Source: Enoplolaimus lenunculus
Lineage: Eukaryota; Nematoda; Enoplea; Enoplida; Thoracostomopsidae
DNA: 64,000 nucleotides
Reading direction: 5' to 3'
NCBI GenBank assembly: GCA_030248215.1
Contig: JASANG010000308.1
Span: 1-64,000 of the forward strand
Shown here: positions 55,901 through 58,457 of the stretch, in pieces
How positions within the stretch are numbered: the first letter of the stretch is position 1
Layout of the letters: the number at the start of each line of letters is the position of its first letter
Program-made: the position numbers and the translations under genes
The notes under the pieces: model-generated
What the model saw: only the letters and a program-made list of their open reading frames with translations
Database searches by the model: none
Told to the model about the DNA's origin: nothing

Positions 55901-56106
55901 AGATTCAGAGTCCATACCGAAACGTCTATTTACCTAACCGGATTCGCGAGGTGGGCACGCCTCCAAGTACGGGTATGTCTAAGAGGATTATGTAAATTTT
56001 CAGCTCAATTTAGACAAATCGCTGTTATTTCTAAATTTTGTTTTTCAAGGTTCGCGTCCTGGTCAGTAAAACAATGAAGAAATTGACATCGTGTTGCAAA
56101 AAATAA
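1088..56106 (+). CDS. Giant kringle/Sushi/C-type-lectin seven-transmembrane receptor (about 50 exons, 5' incomplete)
   Basis: The model is built from exons listed separately below. Each joins its neighbours in phase with AG/GT borders, and the sum exceeds 3,100 codons. The ectodomain holds one kringle, about 27 Sushi (CCP) exons, six CTLDs and a Thr-rich stalk. It is followed by a secretin/adhesion-family 7TM core and a short tail ending at 56104-56106. Kringle, Sushi and CTLD modules are extracellular ligand- or glycan-binding folds, so a cell-surface recognition receptor coupled to G proteins is inferred; the ligand is unknown. No start codon, signal peptide or GAIN/GPS autoproteolysis domain was found. 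Extracellular exons are almost all phase 1-1, as expected of shuffled modules. The model could be two adjacent genes, or carry alternative exons. The unbroken phase through the stalk into TM1 favours one gene. Full-length RNA would decide. Confidence 0.75.
1564..1770. mobile_element. MITE-like inverted repeat, ATTCTCAAATG family
   Basis: The left end ATTCTCAAATGCGTACAGC is answered by an inverted GCTACACACATTT at the right end. The 45304-45464 copy is more complete. Isolated ends of the same family occur near 25615, 33757, 39646, 59300 and 59948. Confidence 0.6.
2260..2442 (+). CDS. Exon: Sushi domain 1
   Basis: Phase 1 to 1, with acceptor TTTTTTTCAG and donor TTGT|GTAAGT context. It has the four-Cys CCP pattern: CPDITFVNGNVSYSS, TVVCDSGYW, VSCTSAGVW and SPC. 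An extra Cys pair (VC) at the end leads into the first CTLD. Confidence 0.85.
3299..3694. mobile_element. hAT-type MITE, CAGGGTGCAACCGG family
   Basis: The 396-bp element starts CAGGGTGCAACCGGAATT and ends with its inverse, AATTCCGGTTGCACCCTG. It is flanked by the perfect 8-bp duplication GTAGAGAT (3291-3298 and 3695-3702), which indicates hAT-type insertion. Subterminal parts are runs of the ACCGGA motif. No transposase is present. Degenerate relatives appear at 10172, 25258, 28725, 48520 and 54804. Confidence 0.9.
3850..5000. repeat. AT-rich minisatellite with a 67-bp higher-order unit
   Basis: The region repeats short TTAACAAAAATTGTG modules. From about 4427 to 4940 it settles into a 67-bp unit (GTGATTAATTTTTACAAAAG onward) repeated roughly 7 to 8 times with small TTGTG/TTCTG variants. 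It runs nearly to the acceptor of the CTLD exon at 5023. Open frames here are repeat artefacts. Confidence 0.9.
5023..5213 (+). CDS. Exon: CTLD 1, part 1
   Basis: Phase 1 to 0. It encodes CDTLGTARYLHNDVCYF then MKMGDCLADQGRLAVF, which is the N-terminal half of a C-type lectin-like fold (first helix with the DC-AD-GRL signature). It continues at 5863. Confidence 0.8.
5863..6028 (+). CDS. Exon: CTLD 1, part 2
   Basis: Phase 0 to 1. It holds QSGCSPASNCHFAINGQ and ends LYLPPAS. This is the variable long-loop part of the lectin fold. No EPN or QPD sugar-binding triplet is seen. Confidence 0.75.
7128..7242 (+). CDS. Exon: CTLD 1, part 3
   Basis: Phase 1 to 1. It ends the fold with QDCVHL, PVNCAGY and ALCEK, the last conserved cysteines of a CTLD. 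No WND motif is seen. Confidence 0.8.
7970..8167 (+). CDS. Exon: Sushi domain 2
   Basis: Phase 1 to 1. CSEFSVLHGNVSYSD, ANITCHAGYSLSGP, RTCGIDGRW and KPEC form a textbook CCP with a hydrophobic GYSLSGP strand. It ends LPIC before the next CTLD, like Sushi 1 and 3, so a Sushi-CTLD pair appears to be the duplicated unit. Confidence 0.9.
8922..9127 (+). CDS. Exon: CTLD 2, part 1
   Basis: Phase 1 to 0, acceptor AAACGTTTCAG. It encodes VDCVNYVD, NYCYYLKTAVYAF and LECGKSDANFAYL, the first half of a divergent CTLD. The split point matches CTLD 1. Confidence 0.75.
9191..9348. mobile_element. CTTAGG-family palindromic MITE
   Basis: It begins GGCCCATGTATAGAACAGGG and ends with the inverted form TGCATGGGCC. 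The interior has the family's GGGACTGTAATA block and CTTAGGCTTAG runs. It sits in the intron of CTLD 2. Confidence 0.8.
9642..9807 (+). CDS. Exon: CTLD 2, part 2
   Basis: Phase 0 to 1, and exactly as long (166 nt) as part 2 of CTLD 1. SWGCAYNGGCKFLMNGR aligns with QSGCSPASNCHFAINGQ of CTLD 1, showing that the three-exon CTLDs are duplicates. Confidence 0.8.
10009..10128 (+). CDS. Exon: CTLD 2, part 3
   Basis: Phase 1 to 1, donor AAGC|GTAAGT. It encodes AGACVSAEY, YPCDKQHFLVCSK, the C-terminal CTLD strand with its last two cysteines. Confidence 0.8.
10129..11746. other. Long intron with degenerate MITE pieces
   Basis: It contains a decayed ACCGGA-type element (about 10172-10560), scattered CCTAAGCCTAAG runs, and the left end of a CTTAGG-family MITE from 11104 to about 11268. 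No domain-bearing exon is visible. Confidence 0.6.
11747..11959 (+). CDS. Exon: Sushi domain 3
   Basis: Phase 1 to 1. CAPECPPIEIEFATVTY, ASITCDAATVLNGAG, MRCIANYTW and PPRC give the CCP pattern, with a further Cys at LPLC before CTLD 3. NYT is a potential N-glycosylation site. Confidence 0.85.
12640..12821 (+). CDS. Exon: CTLD 3, part 1
   Basis: Phase 1 to 0. It encodes LECAGLASDNLFVDETCYV then AQQTCENMNTEFLIPSDDD, an N-terminal CTLD half split like CTLD 1 and 2. Confidence 0.75.
12915..13111. mobile_element. GC-rich palindromic MITE (GGTTGCGC family)
   Basis: GGGTTGCGCCATATT at the left is answered by AAGTATAGCGCAACC at the right. The interior is rich in GCCGCC, GCCG and CGGCG blocks that can form hairpins, and stands out against the AT-rich surroundings. 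Confidence 0.8.
13778..13937 (+). CDS. Exon: CTLD 3, part 2
   Basis: Phase 0 to 1. TCTGTPCKYWINAKKYF aligns with the CTLD 1 and 2 second parts, and the exon ends NEPPAT. The expected third part is not in the next intron. The best match lies at 17055, beyond a complete CTLD exon. Confidence 0.75.
15334..15762 (+). CDS. Exon: CTLD 4, complete in one exon
   Basis: Phase 1 to 1, 143 codons. It opens with the long-form CTLD start CPIGWTQTAFACYRF, continues TFCQKLYPNSTLPLF, and closes ENCIRKL and HAVVCQIALFPVC. It is a symmetric single-exon domain placed between parts 2 and 3 of CTLD 3. No EPN/QPD or WND is seen. Confidence 0.85.
16295..16333 (+). CDS. Candidate 39-nt exon (tentative)
   Basis: The acceptor TTTATTTTTTAG and donor GCAG|GTATAA bound a 39-nt phase 1-1 segment reading FDSTALSPVSSA. 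It would keep frame if included or skipped. There is no domain content, so this is only a splice-signal candidate. Confidence 0.3.
16479..16666. mobile_element. CTTAGG-family palindromic MITE
   Basis: GGCCCATGTATAAACATG at the left and CTATACATTGTCC at the right form the inverted ends. The interior has GCGGGACTGTAATATAG and CTTAGGCTTAGG runs. Flanks are ATT repeats, so a target duplication cannot be judged. Confidence 0.75.
17055..17162 (+). CDS. Exon: CTLD C-terminal part (probably part 3 of CTLD 3)
   Basis: Phase 1 to 1. It encodes LIGDGMCVTYYPTLNHS, VASCTTSNKGLCKK, the same C-terminal strand pattern as 7128-7242 (LCEK) and 10009-10128 (VCSK). By phase it can join directly to 13937 or follow CTLD 4. 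Confidence 0.7.
17163..18702. other. Long intron, nothing recognised
   Basis: AT-rich sequence between the CTLD part at 17055 and Sushi 4. No domain-bearing exon or clear inverted-repeat element was seen. Confidence 0.5.
18703..18939 (+). CDS. Exon: Sushi domain 4 (divergent, long)
   Basis: Phase 1 to 1, 79 codons, longer than most Sushi exons here. CVSVLCHQIQLHADAEF, TSAVCPEGF, LPIVCNETGMW and DIC supply the cysteines; the CNETGMW box resembles the CNETGHF box of Sushi 5-7. Confidence 0.75.
19286..19489 (+). CDS. Exon: CTLD 5, part 1
   Basis: Phase 1 to 1. It begins CPEGWKMMWQSCYKLF and continues DAWCRQQNESAQLPVF, a well-conserved CTLD start. It is split once, at a different point from CTLD 1-3. 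Confidence 0.85.
19916..20137 (+). CDS. Exon: CTLD 5, part 2
   Basis: Phase 1 to 1. It encodes LSCEAPFIAFDQSTEPSGG, ENCLVKW and SNVVCQIPLYDVC, completing the fold. The VCQIPLYDVC ending matches VCQIALFPVC of CTLD 4 and the VCQIPLF end of CTLD 6, tying these three into one subgroup. Confidence 0.85.
20191..20319. mobile_element. CTTAGG-family MITE, right end missing
   Basis: GGCCAATCTATAGAACAGGG, then CCTAAGCCTAAAC and a TTAGTCTAAAGCTTAAGC block. The inverted right end is not seen; a TTTA microsatellite follows to about 20370. Confidence 0.65.
20387..20611 (+). CDS. Exon: Sushi domain 5 (triplicated type)
   Basis: Phase 1 to 1, 225 nt. RRCDIPEIPAES, NNSLVVNTSVPVNFTLEVQC, LICNETGQF and LSCQ. 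First of three Sushi exons of the same length with nearly the same sequence; at least two potential N-glycosylation sites. Confidence 0.9.
20810..21034 (+). CDS. Exon: Sushi domain 6 (triplicated type)
   Basis: Phase 1 to 1, 225 nt. VQCQIPEIPAEYNAEF, NSSLVVNTSVPVNFTFAV, VICNETGHF and STCQ. Close duplicate of Sushi 5 and Sushi 7. Confidence 0.9.
21694..22072 (+). mobile_element. hAT-type MITE, CAGTGGCGGATCCA family, copy 1
   Basis: The ends are CAGTGGCGGATCCAGGAT and GTGGATCCGCCATTG. An exact 8-bp duplication, TACGCAAC, flanks it (21686-21693 and 22073-22080). A G-run follows the left end. The interior from about 21770 carries a TAGTGACCCAAATAAGAGGG segment also seen at 43372 and 63880. Confidence 0.92.
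22489..22713 (+). CDS. Exon: Sushi domain 7 (triplicated type)
   Basis: Phase 1 to 1, 225 nt. IECRIPDIPPKYNTEF, NSSLVVNTSVPVNFTFAV, VICNETGHFEPTQQ and FRCQ. The flanking AAGGTTGGTTT donor context is shared with Sushi 6, so the duplication included intron sequence. Confidence 0.9.
22714..24062. other. Long intron, one unexplained open stretch
   Basis: It contains an open stretch (23091-23435) with no cysteines, a TAGTGATCTCAATAAGAGGG repeat segment near 23516, and a decayed CTTAGG-type element from about 23878 that stops shortly before the next exon. Confidence 0.5.
24063..24254 (+). CDS. Exon: Sushi domain 8
   Basis: Phase 1 to 1. CPAPILGPNLQFLNAS, IELQCDEYYHLNGSNNLTC, GTWEPVLPIC. Good CCP pattern, with three NxS/T sites. 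It lies about 30 bp after a decayed CTTAGG-type MITE. Confidence 0.85.
25015..25209 (+). CDS. Exon: Sushi domain 9
   Basis: Phase 1 to 1. VCSNLTVAAPLFVVNGS, FELDCEEGYELLD, IKCDANGQY and LPQC, a canonical CCP. Confidence 0.88.
25687..25857 (+). CDS. Exon: Sushi domain 10
   Basis: Phase 1 to 1, 171 nt. TCPEFWVNNGAVTYSG, YVTCNSEYYLHGQ, RVCGINGTY and PPECL. One of several exactly 171-nt Sushi exons in this gene. Confidence 0.9.
26949..27407 (+). CDS. Exon: CTLD 6, complete in one exon
   Basis: Phase 1 to 1, 153 codons. CPPGWQATPSACYQIG opens a long-form CTLD; VADCKSLDPRAQLSIF, GTECEAPYLDW, KQCIAYL and VHVCQIPLFDHSC follow. No calcium/sugar-binding EPN/QPD or WND triplets are visible. Confidence 0.88.
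28066..28281 (+). CDS. Exon: Sushi domain 11 (divergent)
   Basis: Phase 1 to 1. IPCTLTNVTLDNGSYS, LTANCNSNYAISPSY, VDYACAIETS and PLECS. The spacing is CCP-like, but the WxxxxP region near the last Cys is replaced. Confidence 0.75.
29022..29219 (+). CDS. Exon: Sushi domain 12 (divergent)
   Basis: Phase 1 to 1. TCEQIDIPLMFNSTAG, ILKCFASAKLIIF, ISCEML and LPTCE. Cys spacing fits a CCP; the GY box is lost. Confidence 0.75.
29665..29842 (+). mobile_element. hAT-type MITE, CAGTGGCGGATCCA family, copy 2
   Basis: A short 178-bp copy with the ends CAGTGGCGGATCCAGGAT and ATGGATCCGCCAGTG. Flanks are CATGCTGC (29657-29664) and TATGCTGC (29843-29850), a 7/8 match target duplication. It shares the termini of copy 1 but lacks most of its interior. 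Confidence 0.9.
30373..30543 (+). CDS. Exon: Sushi domain 13
   Basis: Phase 1 to 1, 171 nt. ICYPPELTNGFHNAT, VQYGCTAEYYYDGP, HYCSPDGS and GVCI. Canonical CCP. Confidence 0.88.
30802..30972 (+). CDS. Exon: Sushi domain 14
   Basis: Phase 1 to 1, 171 nt. RCPNVTLSNGTVTAP, VDFECDPGYKLIGH, IRCGVNGTY and VPTCF. Among the most typical CCPs of the array. Confidence 0.92.
31682..31858 (+). CDS. Exon: Sushi domain 15
   Basis: Phase 1 to 1. LCPTLSVEHASQVVP, FIICEPGYVLIGQN, LICQNTSTY and APTCE. Donor GTTTGT is weaker than its neighbours. Confidence 0.87.
32376..32546 (+). CDS. Exon: Sushi domain 16
   Basis: Phase 1 to 1, 171 nt. TCEPYTLENGRSVAL, VAIYCDVGYVLTGPEN, VTCFNGTY and TSCT. Three potential N-glycosylation sites. 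Confidence 0.9.
32979..33164 (+). CDS. Exon: Sushi domain 17
   Basis: Phase 1 to 1. TCPRLTVENGNVTYD, AQITCDPGFVLIPS, VTCLLNRLY and LPACV. Typical CCP. Confidence 0.9.
33914..34093 (+). CDS. Exon: Sushi domain 18
   Basis: Phase 1 to 1. SCPSLASPCNTTDTAV, RVNCSCPPNETLLGN, LTCNDDQSW and PTCS. Two additional cysteines (SPC and NCSC) could form an extra disulphide. Confidence 0.82.
34947..35138 (+). CDS. Exon: Sushi domain 19
   Basis: Phase 1 to 1. YCADPHPLDNGQIIGP, IAYQCVSDKYTLFGPD, YVCLNNGTY and TSCI. Typical CCP. Confidence 0.88.
36012..36137 (+). CDS. Exon: short, atypical Sushi-like exon 20
   Basis: Phase 1 to 1 but only 126 nt (about 42 codons). SCDLSTNFGNSTLVKLNIT, PAQCVNNTMSNVQCCV. It has four cysteines in the wrong spacing for a full CCP and no GY box. 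It could be a decayed or shortened Sushi, or a spurious exon. Confidence 0.5.
36535..36668. mobile_element. GC-rich palindromic MITE (GGTTGCGC family)
   Basis: AGGGTTGTGCTATACTTAC at the left and GCAGAACAACCCT at the right. The interior includes GCGTTGCTAACAAG and TTTTTAGTAAAAATT, shared with the copy at 54021. The copy is 134 bp. Confidence 0.75.
37138..37332 (+). CDS. Exon: Sushi domain 21
   Basis: Phase 1 to 1. RCPPLNMSVPGLKPL, VNFECEDEYRLNMW, FTCDVFDLS and VECI. CCP pattern with a DEY in place of the usual GY. Confidence 0.82.
37512..37658. mobile_element. GC-rich palindromic MITE (GGTTGCGC family)
   Basis: AAAGGTTGCGCTATACC at the left is answered by AAAAGTATAGCGCTACCCT. The interior is CGCC/CGTACGATACCG-rich. 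A decayed relative spans about 35765-35930. Confidence 0.75.
37688..37956. mobile_element. piggyBac-like MITE with tRNA-like core
   Basis: Ends TTAACCCTTTCTCATATGA and (inverted) TTAACCCCTTCTCACATTG sit on a TTAA at each side, the target site typical of piggyBac. Inside, on the minus strand around 37802-37740, AGCTGAGTGGTGATGG and GGAGTTCGAATCC resemble tRNA A and B boxes. Fragments of the same family are near 24815, 32595, 40910 and 45564. Confidence 0.7.
38494..38691 (+). CDS. Exon: Sushi domain 22
   Basis: Phase 1 to 1. SCVVATMSPVIATLL, IQFSCPSGQHLVGS, ATCTSTGSL and PECH. CCP pattern. Confidence 0.85.
38977..39080. mobile_element. GC-rich palindromic MITE, short copy
   Basis: TAGGTTGTGCCATTCGGC at the left and AATAGTATAGCACCACCCTT at the right, with GGCGCCGGACGGTGGCGG in between. 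It lies in the intron after Sushi 22. Confidence 0.7.
39444..39623 (+). CDS. Exon: Sushi domain 23
   Basis: Phase 1 to 1. VCPPPSAINNGDFMSA, VEFLCDTGYDLFGSE, IVCQPDKTF and EPVCK. Very typical CCP. Confidence 0.92.
40395..40579. mobile_element. GC-rich palindromic MITE (GGTTGCGC family)
   Basis: AGGATGCGCTATACTCGCC is mirrored by GACGAGTATAGTGCAATCCT. Interior blocks GCCGCGCGGCGGCG and GCCGCGCGCCGGCG are among the most GC-rich tracts in the window. It lies about 90 bp before the Sushi 24 exon. Confidence 0.8.
40672..40893 (+). CDS. Exon: Sushi domain 24
   Basis: Phase 1 to 1, 222 nt. QCSAPASDFKMNVTT, IEITCADGYELVGLS, LVCLPTGEF and LPKCL. A longer first loop than its neighbours. Confidence 0.88.
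41407..41592 (+). CDS. Exon: Sushi domain 25
   Basis: Phase 1 to 1. ACPTISLPVSGTGKMSY, VHARCNWLHELIGES, LTCLPNGAY and VPECR. The last 25 nt and the donor are duplicated 80 bp downstream. Confidence 0.87.
41568..41727. repeat. Tandem 80-bp duplication over an exon end and its donor
   Basis: Copies 41568-41647 and 41648-41727 appear identical by eye. Each contains the end of the Sushi 25 coding sequence (GTGCCCGAGTGTAGAC) and GTAAGT. Use of the second donor would add 80 nt and shift the frame. Confidence 0.92.
42239..42430 (+). CDS. Exon: Sushi domain 26
   Basis: Phase 1 to 1. ICGYVFVQGGSTQKVSG, LRASCDSGRYLVGQE, FTCLKNHTY and FPVCQ. CCP pattern; last Sushi before the stalk. Confidence 0.87.
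42431..43788. other. Long intron with repeat pieces
   Basis: A CTTAGG-type MITE lies at about 42775-42950 (GGGGCAGTAACAATAGAATA to CCCCTATTTACATGGGCC). A short element at about 43372-43454 starts TCCGTAACCGAATAACAGG and ends CTCTTATTCAGGTCACTACA. No exon is recognised. Confidence 0.6.
43789..44115 (+). CDS. Exon: threonine-rich mucin-like stalk
   Basis: Phase 1 to 1, 109 codons. In the frame set by its neighbours the (ACA)n/(ACG)n/(ACT)n tract reads almost pure Thr: ETTTASTTSQ, long Thr runs, TTTTRRTTTKRTTS and LPALTAGPDIK. Such a tract would be densely O-glycosylated and act as a stiff spacer holding the lectin/Sushi head away from the membrane. Trinucleotide repeats allow length variation without loss of frame. 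Asn-rich and Val-rich readings in other frames or the other strand are artefacts. Confidence 0.82.
44340..44522 (+). CDS. Exon: Sushi domain 27 (membrane-proximal)
   Basis: Phase 1 to 1. QCAVSHLTIANGTINQSP, VRFDCDQGLIMHGSR, LHCQSDGKL and APSCG, a clear CCP between stalk and membrane. Confidence 0.9.
44713..44726 (+). CDS. Microexon, 14 nt linker
   Basis: AATTTTAG|AACCGCGGAAACAA|GTAAGT. It reads EPRKQ and changes phase from 1 to 0, which is required by the TM1 exon. Short, but both splice signals are strong and the phase change fits exactly. Confidence 0.65.
45304..45464. mobile_element. MITE-like inverted repeat, ATTCTCAAATG family, complete copy
   Basis: GTATTCTCAGCTATGTATAG at the left mirrors CTACACACATTTGAGAATAC at the right over 161 bp. 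No target duplication recognised. Confidence 0.75.
45564..45673. mobile_element. piggyBac-like repeat fragment with tRNA-like part
   Basis: TTAACCCTTTCTCACATGAA matches the left end of the element at 37688. It continues to a minus-strand tRNA-like stretch (TTAGCTCAGTGGTCATCG, GGGGATCGAATC). It ends about 7 bp before the TM1 exon, so it supplies that exon's upstream intron sequence. Confidence 0.65.
45681..45790 (+). CDS. Exon: 7TM, helix 1
   Basis: Phase 0 to 2. Reads PPYQEEVVVAITVIQTFG then a hydrophobic run CVWILSLLAATFVFFAVL, a clear membrane helix. It follows the linker EPRKQ with no GPS-like cleavage motif. Confidence 0.8.
46160..46259 (+). CDS. Exon: 7TM, helix 2
   Basis: Phase 2 to 0. 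RILQMGLEISLFLAHLLI then STVIRPETTN. The SLFLAHLL segment resembles TM2 of secretin/adhesion receptors. Confidence 0.8.
46799..46961 (+). CDS. Exon: 7TM, helix 3 and start of helix 4
   Basis: Phase 0 to 1. NDLCEFVGIALQFFFVTSAG then FYAVESFHSF. The Cys at the start of TM3 and the F..E..H pattern match the family-B WxxxEgLhLY region. It ends in the first residues of TM4 (NVAFAI). Confidence 0.85.
47080..47345. repeat. Inverted-repeat element with GGGCGTTGCGT ends
   Basis: CACCGGGCGTTGCGTATTTT at the left faces GGCCAAAAACGCGACGGGCG at the right. A related pair of ends lies at about 47450-47640 (ACGGGCGTTGCGTTTTTGGC and CCAAAAACGCAACGCGTGCC). Both look like MITEs of one family. Confidence 0.6.
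47876..48027. repeat. 25-bp tandem array, six copies
   Basis: The unit TTGCATTTAGTTGCTGTATA (plus TATTC) is repeated six times with no visible differences, so the array is young. There are no spacers, so it is not CRISPR-like. Confidence 0.95.
48313..48379 (+). CDS. Exon: 7TM, helix 4 end and second outer loop
   Basis: Phase 1 to 2, 67 nt. GIGGLSTFLTAAPHYGDYQS then DYA. With the next exon it gives HYG...DYACW, matching the YG....CW signature of the second extracellular loop in secretin/adhesion receptors. Confidence 0.82.
48967..49269 (-). repeat. LTR (3' LTR of the minus-strand element)
   Basis: 303 bp, from TGTGGGACCGTAAGTC to GGACGCCACA on the plus strand. Followed at 49270 by TCAGCCCCCTTTGATC, the complement of a polypurine tract. 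Confidence 0.92.
52445..52747 (-). repeat. LTR (5' LTR of the minus-strand element)
   Basis: 303 bp and nearly identical to the left LTR. On the minus strand it is followed by TGGTGAGCCCGACGTG, a primer-binding site of the tRNA-3'-end type (closest in my memory to tRNA-Trp, unverified). Confidence 0.92.
53816..53971 (+). CDS. Exon: 7TM, second outer loop and helix 5
   Basis: Phase 2 to 2. CWVNFSTGVFTGSIIPIVLL then SVIGIGLTEAAG and a polar third inner loop (MHADRFRLPLESAHEKVSA). The CW after the phase-2 junction and the FxGxIIPI helix match family-B TM5. The donor GA|GTAAAT makes the in-frame TAA intronic. Confidence 0.82.
54021..54208. mobile_element. GC-rich palindromic MITE (GGTTGCGC family)
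   Basis: AAGGGTTGCGCTATACTTAA faces GAGTATAGCGGCAACTGTT. Shares GCTATGCGTTGCTAACAA with the copy at 36535. About 188 bp. Confidence 0.8.
54608..54776 (+). CDS. Exon: 7TM, helices 6 and 7
   Basis: Phase 2 to 0. KGLLVKICLCLASFFFGSIA is TM6. ELITPFVALNIALGWYIFST then HTLADAK is TM7 and aligns with the adhesion-receptor NSLQGFFIFLFHCL pattern. Reading through the donor GTAAAC stays open to about 54905, but the downstream exon at 56050 gives a better tail. Confidence 0.85.
54804..55158. mobile_element. Degenerate ACCGGA-type MITE
   Basis: CAGGGTGTAACCGGATATCC at the left and ACTATCCGTTTACACCC at the right are inverted, related to the element at 3299. No target duplication seen. Confidence 0.6.
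56050..56106 (+). CDS. Exon: cytoplasmic tail and stop
   Basis: Phase 0, acceptor TTTTTCAAG. Reads VRVLVSKTMKKLTSCCKK and stops at TAA 56104-56106. ADAK-VRVLVSK continues TM7 into a basic helix 8, as in adhesion receptors (cf. EVR). The CC pair could be palmitoylated. The tail is very short. Confidence 0.75.
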   Translation, partial: VRVLVSKTMKKLTSCCKK

Positions 56107-56107
56107 A
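56102..56107 (+). terminator. Polyadenylation signal AATAAA overlapping the stop
   Basis: AATAAA contains the TAA stop codon of the receptor, implying an extremely short 3' UTR if it is the signal used. Other AT-rich signals downstream are possible. Confidence 0.45.
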
Positions 56108-56613
56108 ATTTTGTAAAATTTAAATATGCATAAATCAATGCTTCTAATAACACAATTCGAGTCGAATGTTAAAAAATGTGTTTTATGCGGTATAACTGTT
56201 AAACGCTGCGCATTGTGTAATATTTTTAATTTATTATTTTTTACTTCGGCTTGAATATAGGCTTATCCTTAGGGTTAGGCTTAGGAATATACTTATCTCT
56301 TGTTACGGATTTGTGCTATAATACGATAACCGCACAGTTTCAACTGAGTTCACCAAAGTGTACTTTATACTTGCTGGAAAGGGATGCAATGCTTGCAAAC
56401 AAAAACCTAAAGCCTATAATTCATTCATTGTCACATGAGAGTATGAACGTTAAAATATTAGCTTCATATGACACATTTATACAAATAATTAAATTTTATT
56501 CAAATTCTCATAACACTGTTTTTCTTTGATCCTTGACTAAATCCTACATCGAAAGGCTTCAATTCATCGTTTAATCGAACTGAAACTTGGTCTTAGACTT
56601 TAAATTTAGGCTT

Positions 56614-56779
56614 AAGGGTTGCATTATACTTGATGTACGCCGCGGCACGCCGGCACGCGGAACGATATTTGTTTTTTAAAACTTGTCGCACACCGCATAC
56701 GACAAATTTCGACTATGTTTTTGTTAGCGGTGTAGCGGCGCGCGGCTGCGTCGGGCATAGTAAAATATAGCGCAACCTT
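56614..56779. mobile_element. GC-rich palindromic MITE (GGTTGCGC family)
   Basis: AAGGGTTGCATTATACTTG at the left and AAATATAGCGCAACCTT at the right, with GCCGCGGCACGCCGGCACGC inside. It lies in the intergenic region. Confidence 0.8.
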
Positions 56780-58386
56780 AAATCTAAAACAAAAGTTTGT
56801 CGTATAAGTGCCGAGTATATATTTCACAATGGCCAGGTATTTAACTCTCTATATTAAAATTCGAAAACCAGGAATTTAAAATAGTCAAAAAGTATAGCGC
56901 CAAGCTTAATTAATAATGGTAATGTCGTGTTGTTTCAAATTTTGTAATATGGTTCCAATGTCTTATAACTATTTTCTAAAATTATCACATTATGCAATAT
57001 TTGAACGGGTGTAGACATTAAATTTTACATGGTCTCTATGTTATGCATTTGGATTTCTAAATACCTTTGCAATAGGATTTGTTACAAATTATAAGGCAAG
57101 TAGAATATATCCTTCAAGCCCCAATAGATTCCTAATTTGCGACGTAAGGGCATAAAATGGGGGGATTCACAAAAAAATTTCTGAGAAGAAAAACACACTT
57201 TACACTTTTATAATATTTTGCAAATCTGTACTTGTTTAATTTTCAACCACACTTGAATCTTATTAAATATGCTTCAACTATATATAATTCAGCTACGGTT
57301 TTAGCACTTTTAAAAGCAAAAATAACTTTCACATTTCGCGTGAGCTGAAAGGGTATATTTGCAAACTAGATAATTCTGATCTTATATTTTGTTCAAAACT
57401 CGTGCCCTTATTTTTCATCACTCGGATAATTAGCGTATAACACGTGAAGTAGTTATTTCCCGAACCACCGAAACTCGGTCAATGTCGCGCCAGGTGGGCT
57501 GGATAATATATAGTACCGTGCTACTGCTTTACATTTTCATATTTGCACAATTTGTAGCATTTCACGGTGATTTTTCGGTTTTATTTACCTACCATCTGTA
57601 TGTCTAGCAATTACAAATGCAAGCGTAGATAGACTAATCGAATGCTTCAAGAAATCGGCCCGTGTTACTTTTAGGGCCGTCCCGGTTTCTGGTGGGTCTG
57701 TAAAAAGTTGGCTTACATTCTAGACTAACATTTTTTGCTTAGGCTTAGGAATACGCTTTTGTAACGCTTATAGGCTTAGGTTTAAGCTTAGGAATACGCT
57801 TAATCCACTGTTACGACCCTAAAAGTAACATTGGCCCAGAAATCAAAGCAAAATCCAAAAGTGGCGAATCATAATTGACAAGATAACACGACATTAATTA
57901 TATTTCATAAAGTATTAATACTGCATGCTTCGTAAATGATTACAGATAATCGAGGTAAATATGCATCACTACCTACTTGTCTACCAGTACGCTTGGAAAT
58001 TGGCTGGGTGGTAAAGATTCTCTTGTGAATCTCCGGCGAAGTTCCTCACGTGATCGCCGCGAAAATCTCTGCGGGTGGGGTGAGGTGTGGTGCACAATTC
58101 TTACCCTATGATATTTCTGTTAATCTACAATGACACTCATTGAATTATTTTGTCGCAATTTCGCAAGACCAGACCACAAAGTGCATCCAAAAGTATAACC
58201 GCAGTAAATGGTTTCTTCTTTAACATAAAAAATACCACAATGTCCAGTGGATTTCATACCGGAGACTGATATCCGTGAGAATCTGGCACGGATTTTAACC
58301 GGAAATGGATGTCGTTACATGTATATACTTTATATGTGCTTAAAATGCCAATGTTCACATATACCGGAATAAAAAATTGTTGCAAC

Positions 58387-58457
58387 GGCCACGTGGTGTA
58401 GTGGTCGCATGTCTGGTTAGAATGCGGCAAGTTTCTGGTTCGATTCCCGGTGTGGTC
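58387..58457 (+). repeat. tRNA-like sequence (pseudo-tRNA or SINE head)
   Basis: GGCCACG and TGTGGTC can pair as an acceptor stem. TGGTGTAGTGGTCGCATG fits a D arm (A box) and CTGGTTCGATTCCCGG fits a T arm (B box). The anticodon stem pairs poorly, so a working tRNA is unlikely. It could head a tRNA-derived SINE. Confidence 0.5.

Noticed and set aside
58387-58457. Functional tRNA gene
   Set aside because: A and B boxes are present but the anticodon stem does not pair, so it is kept only as tRNA-like.
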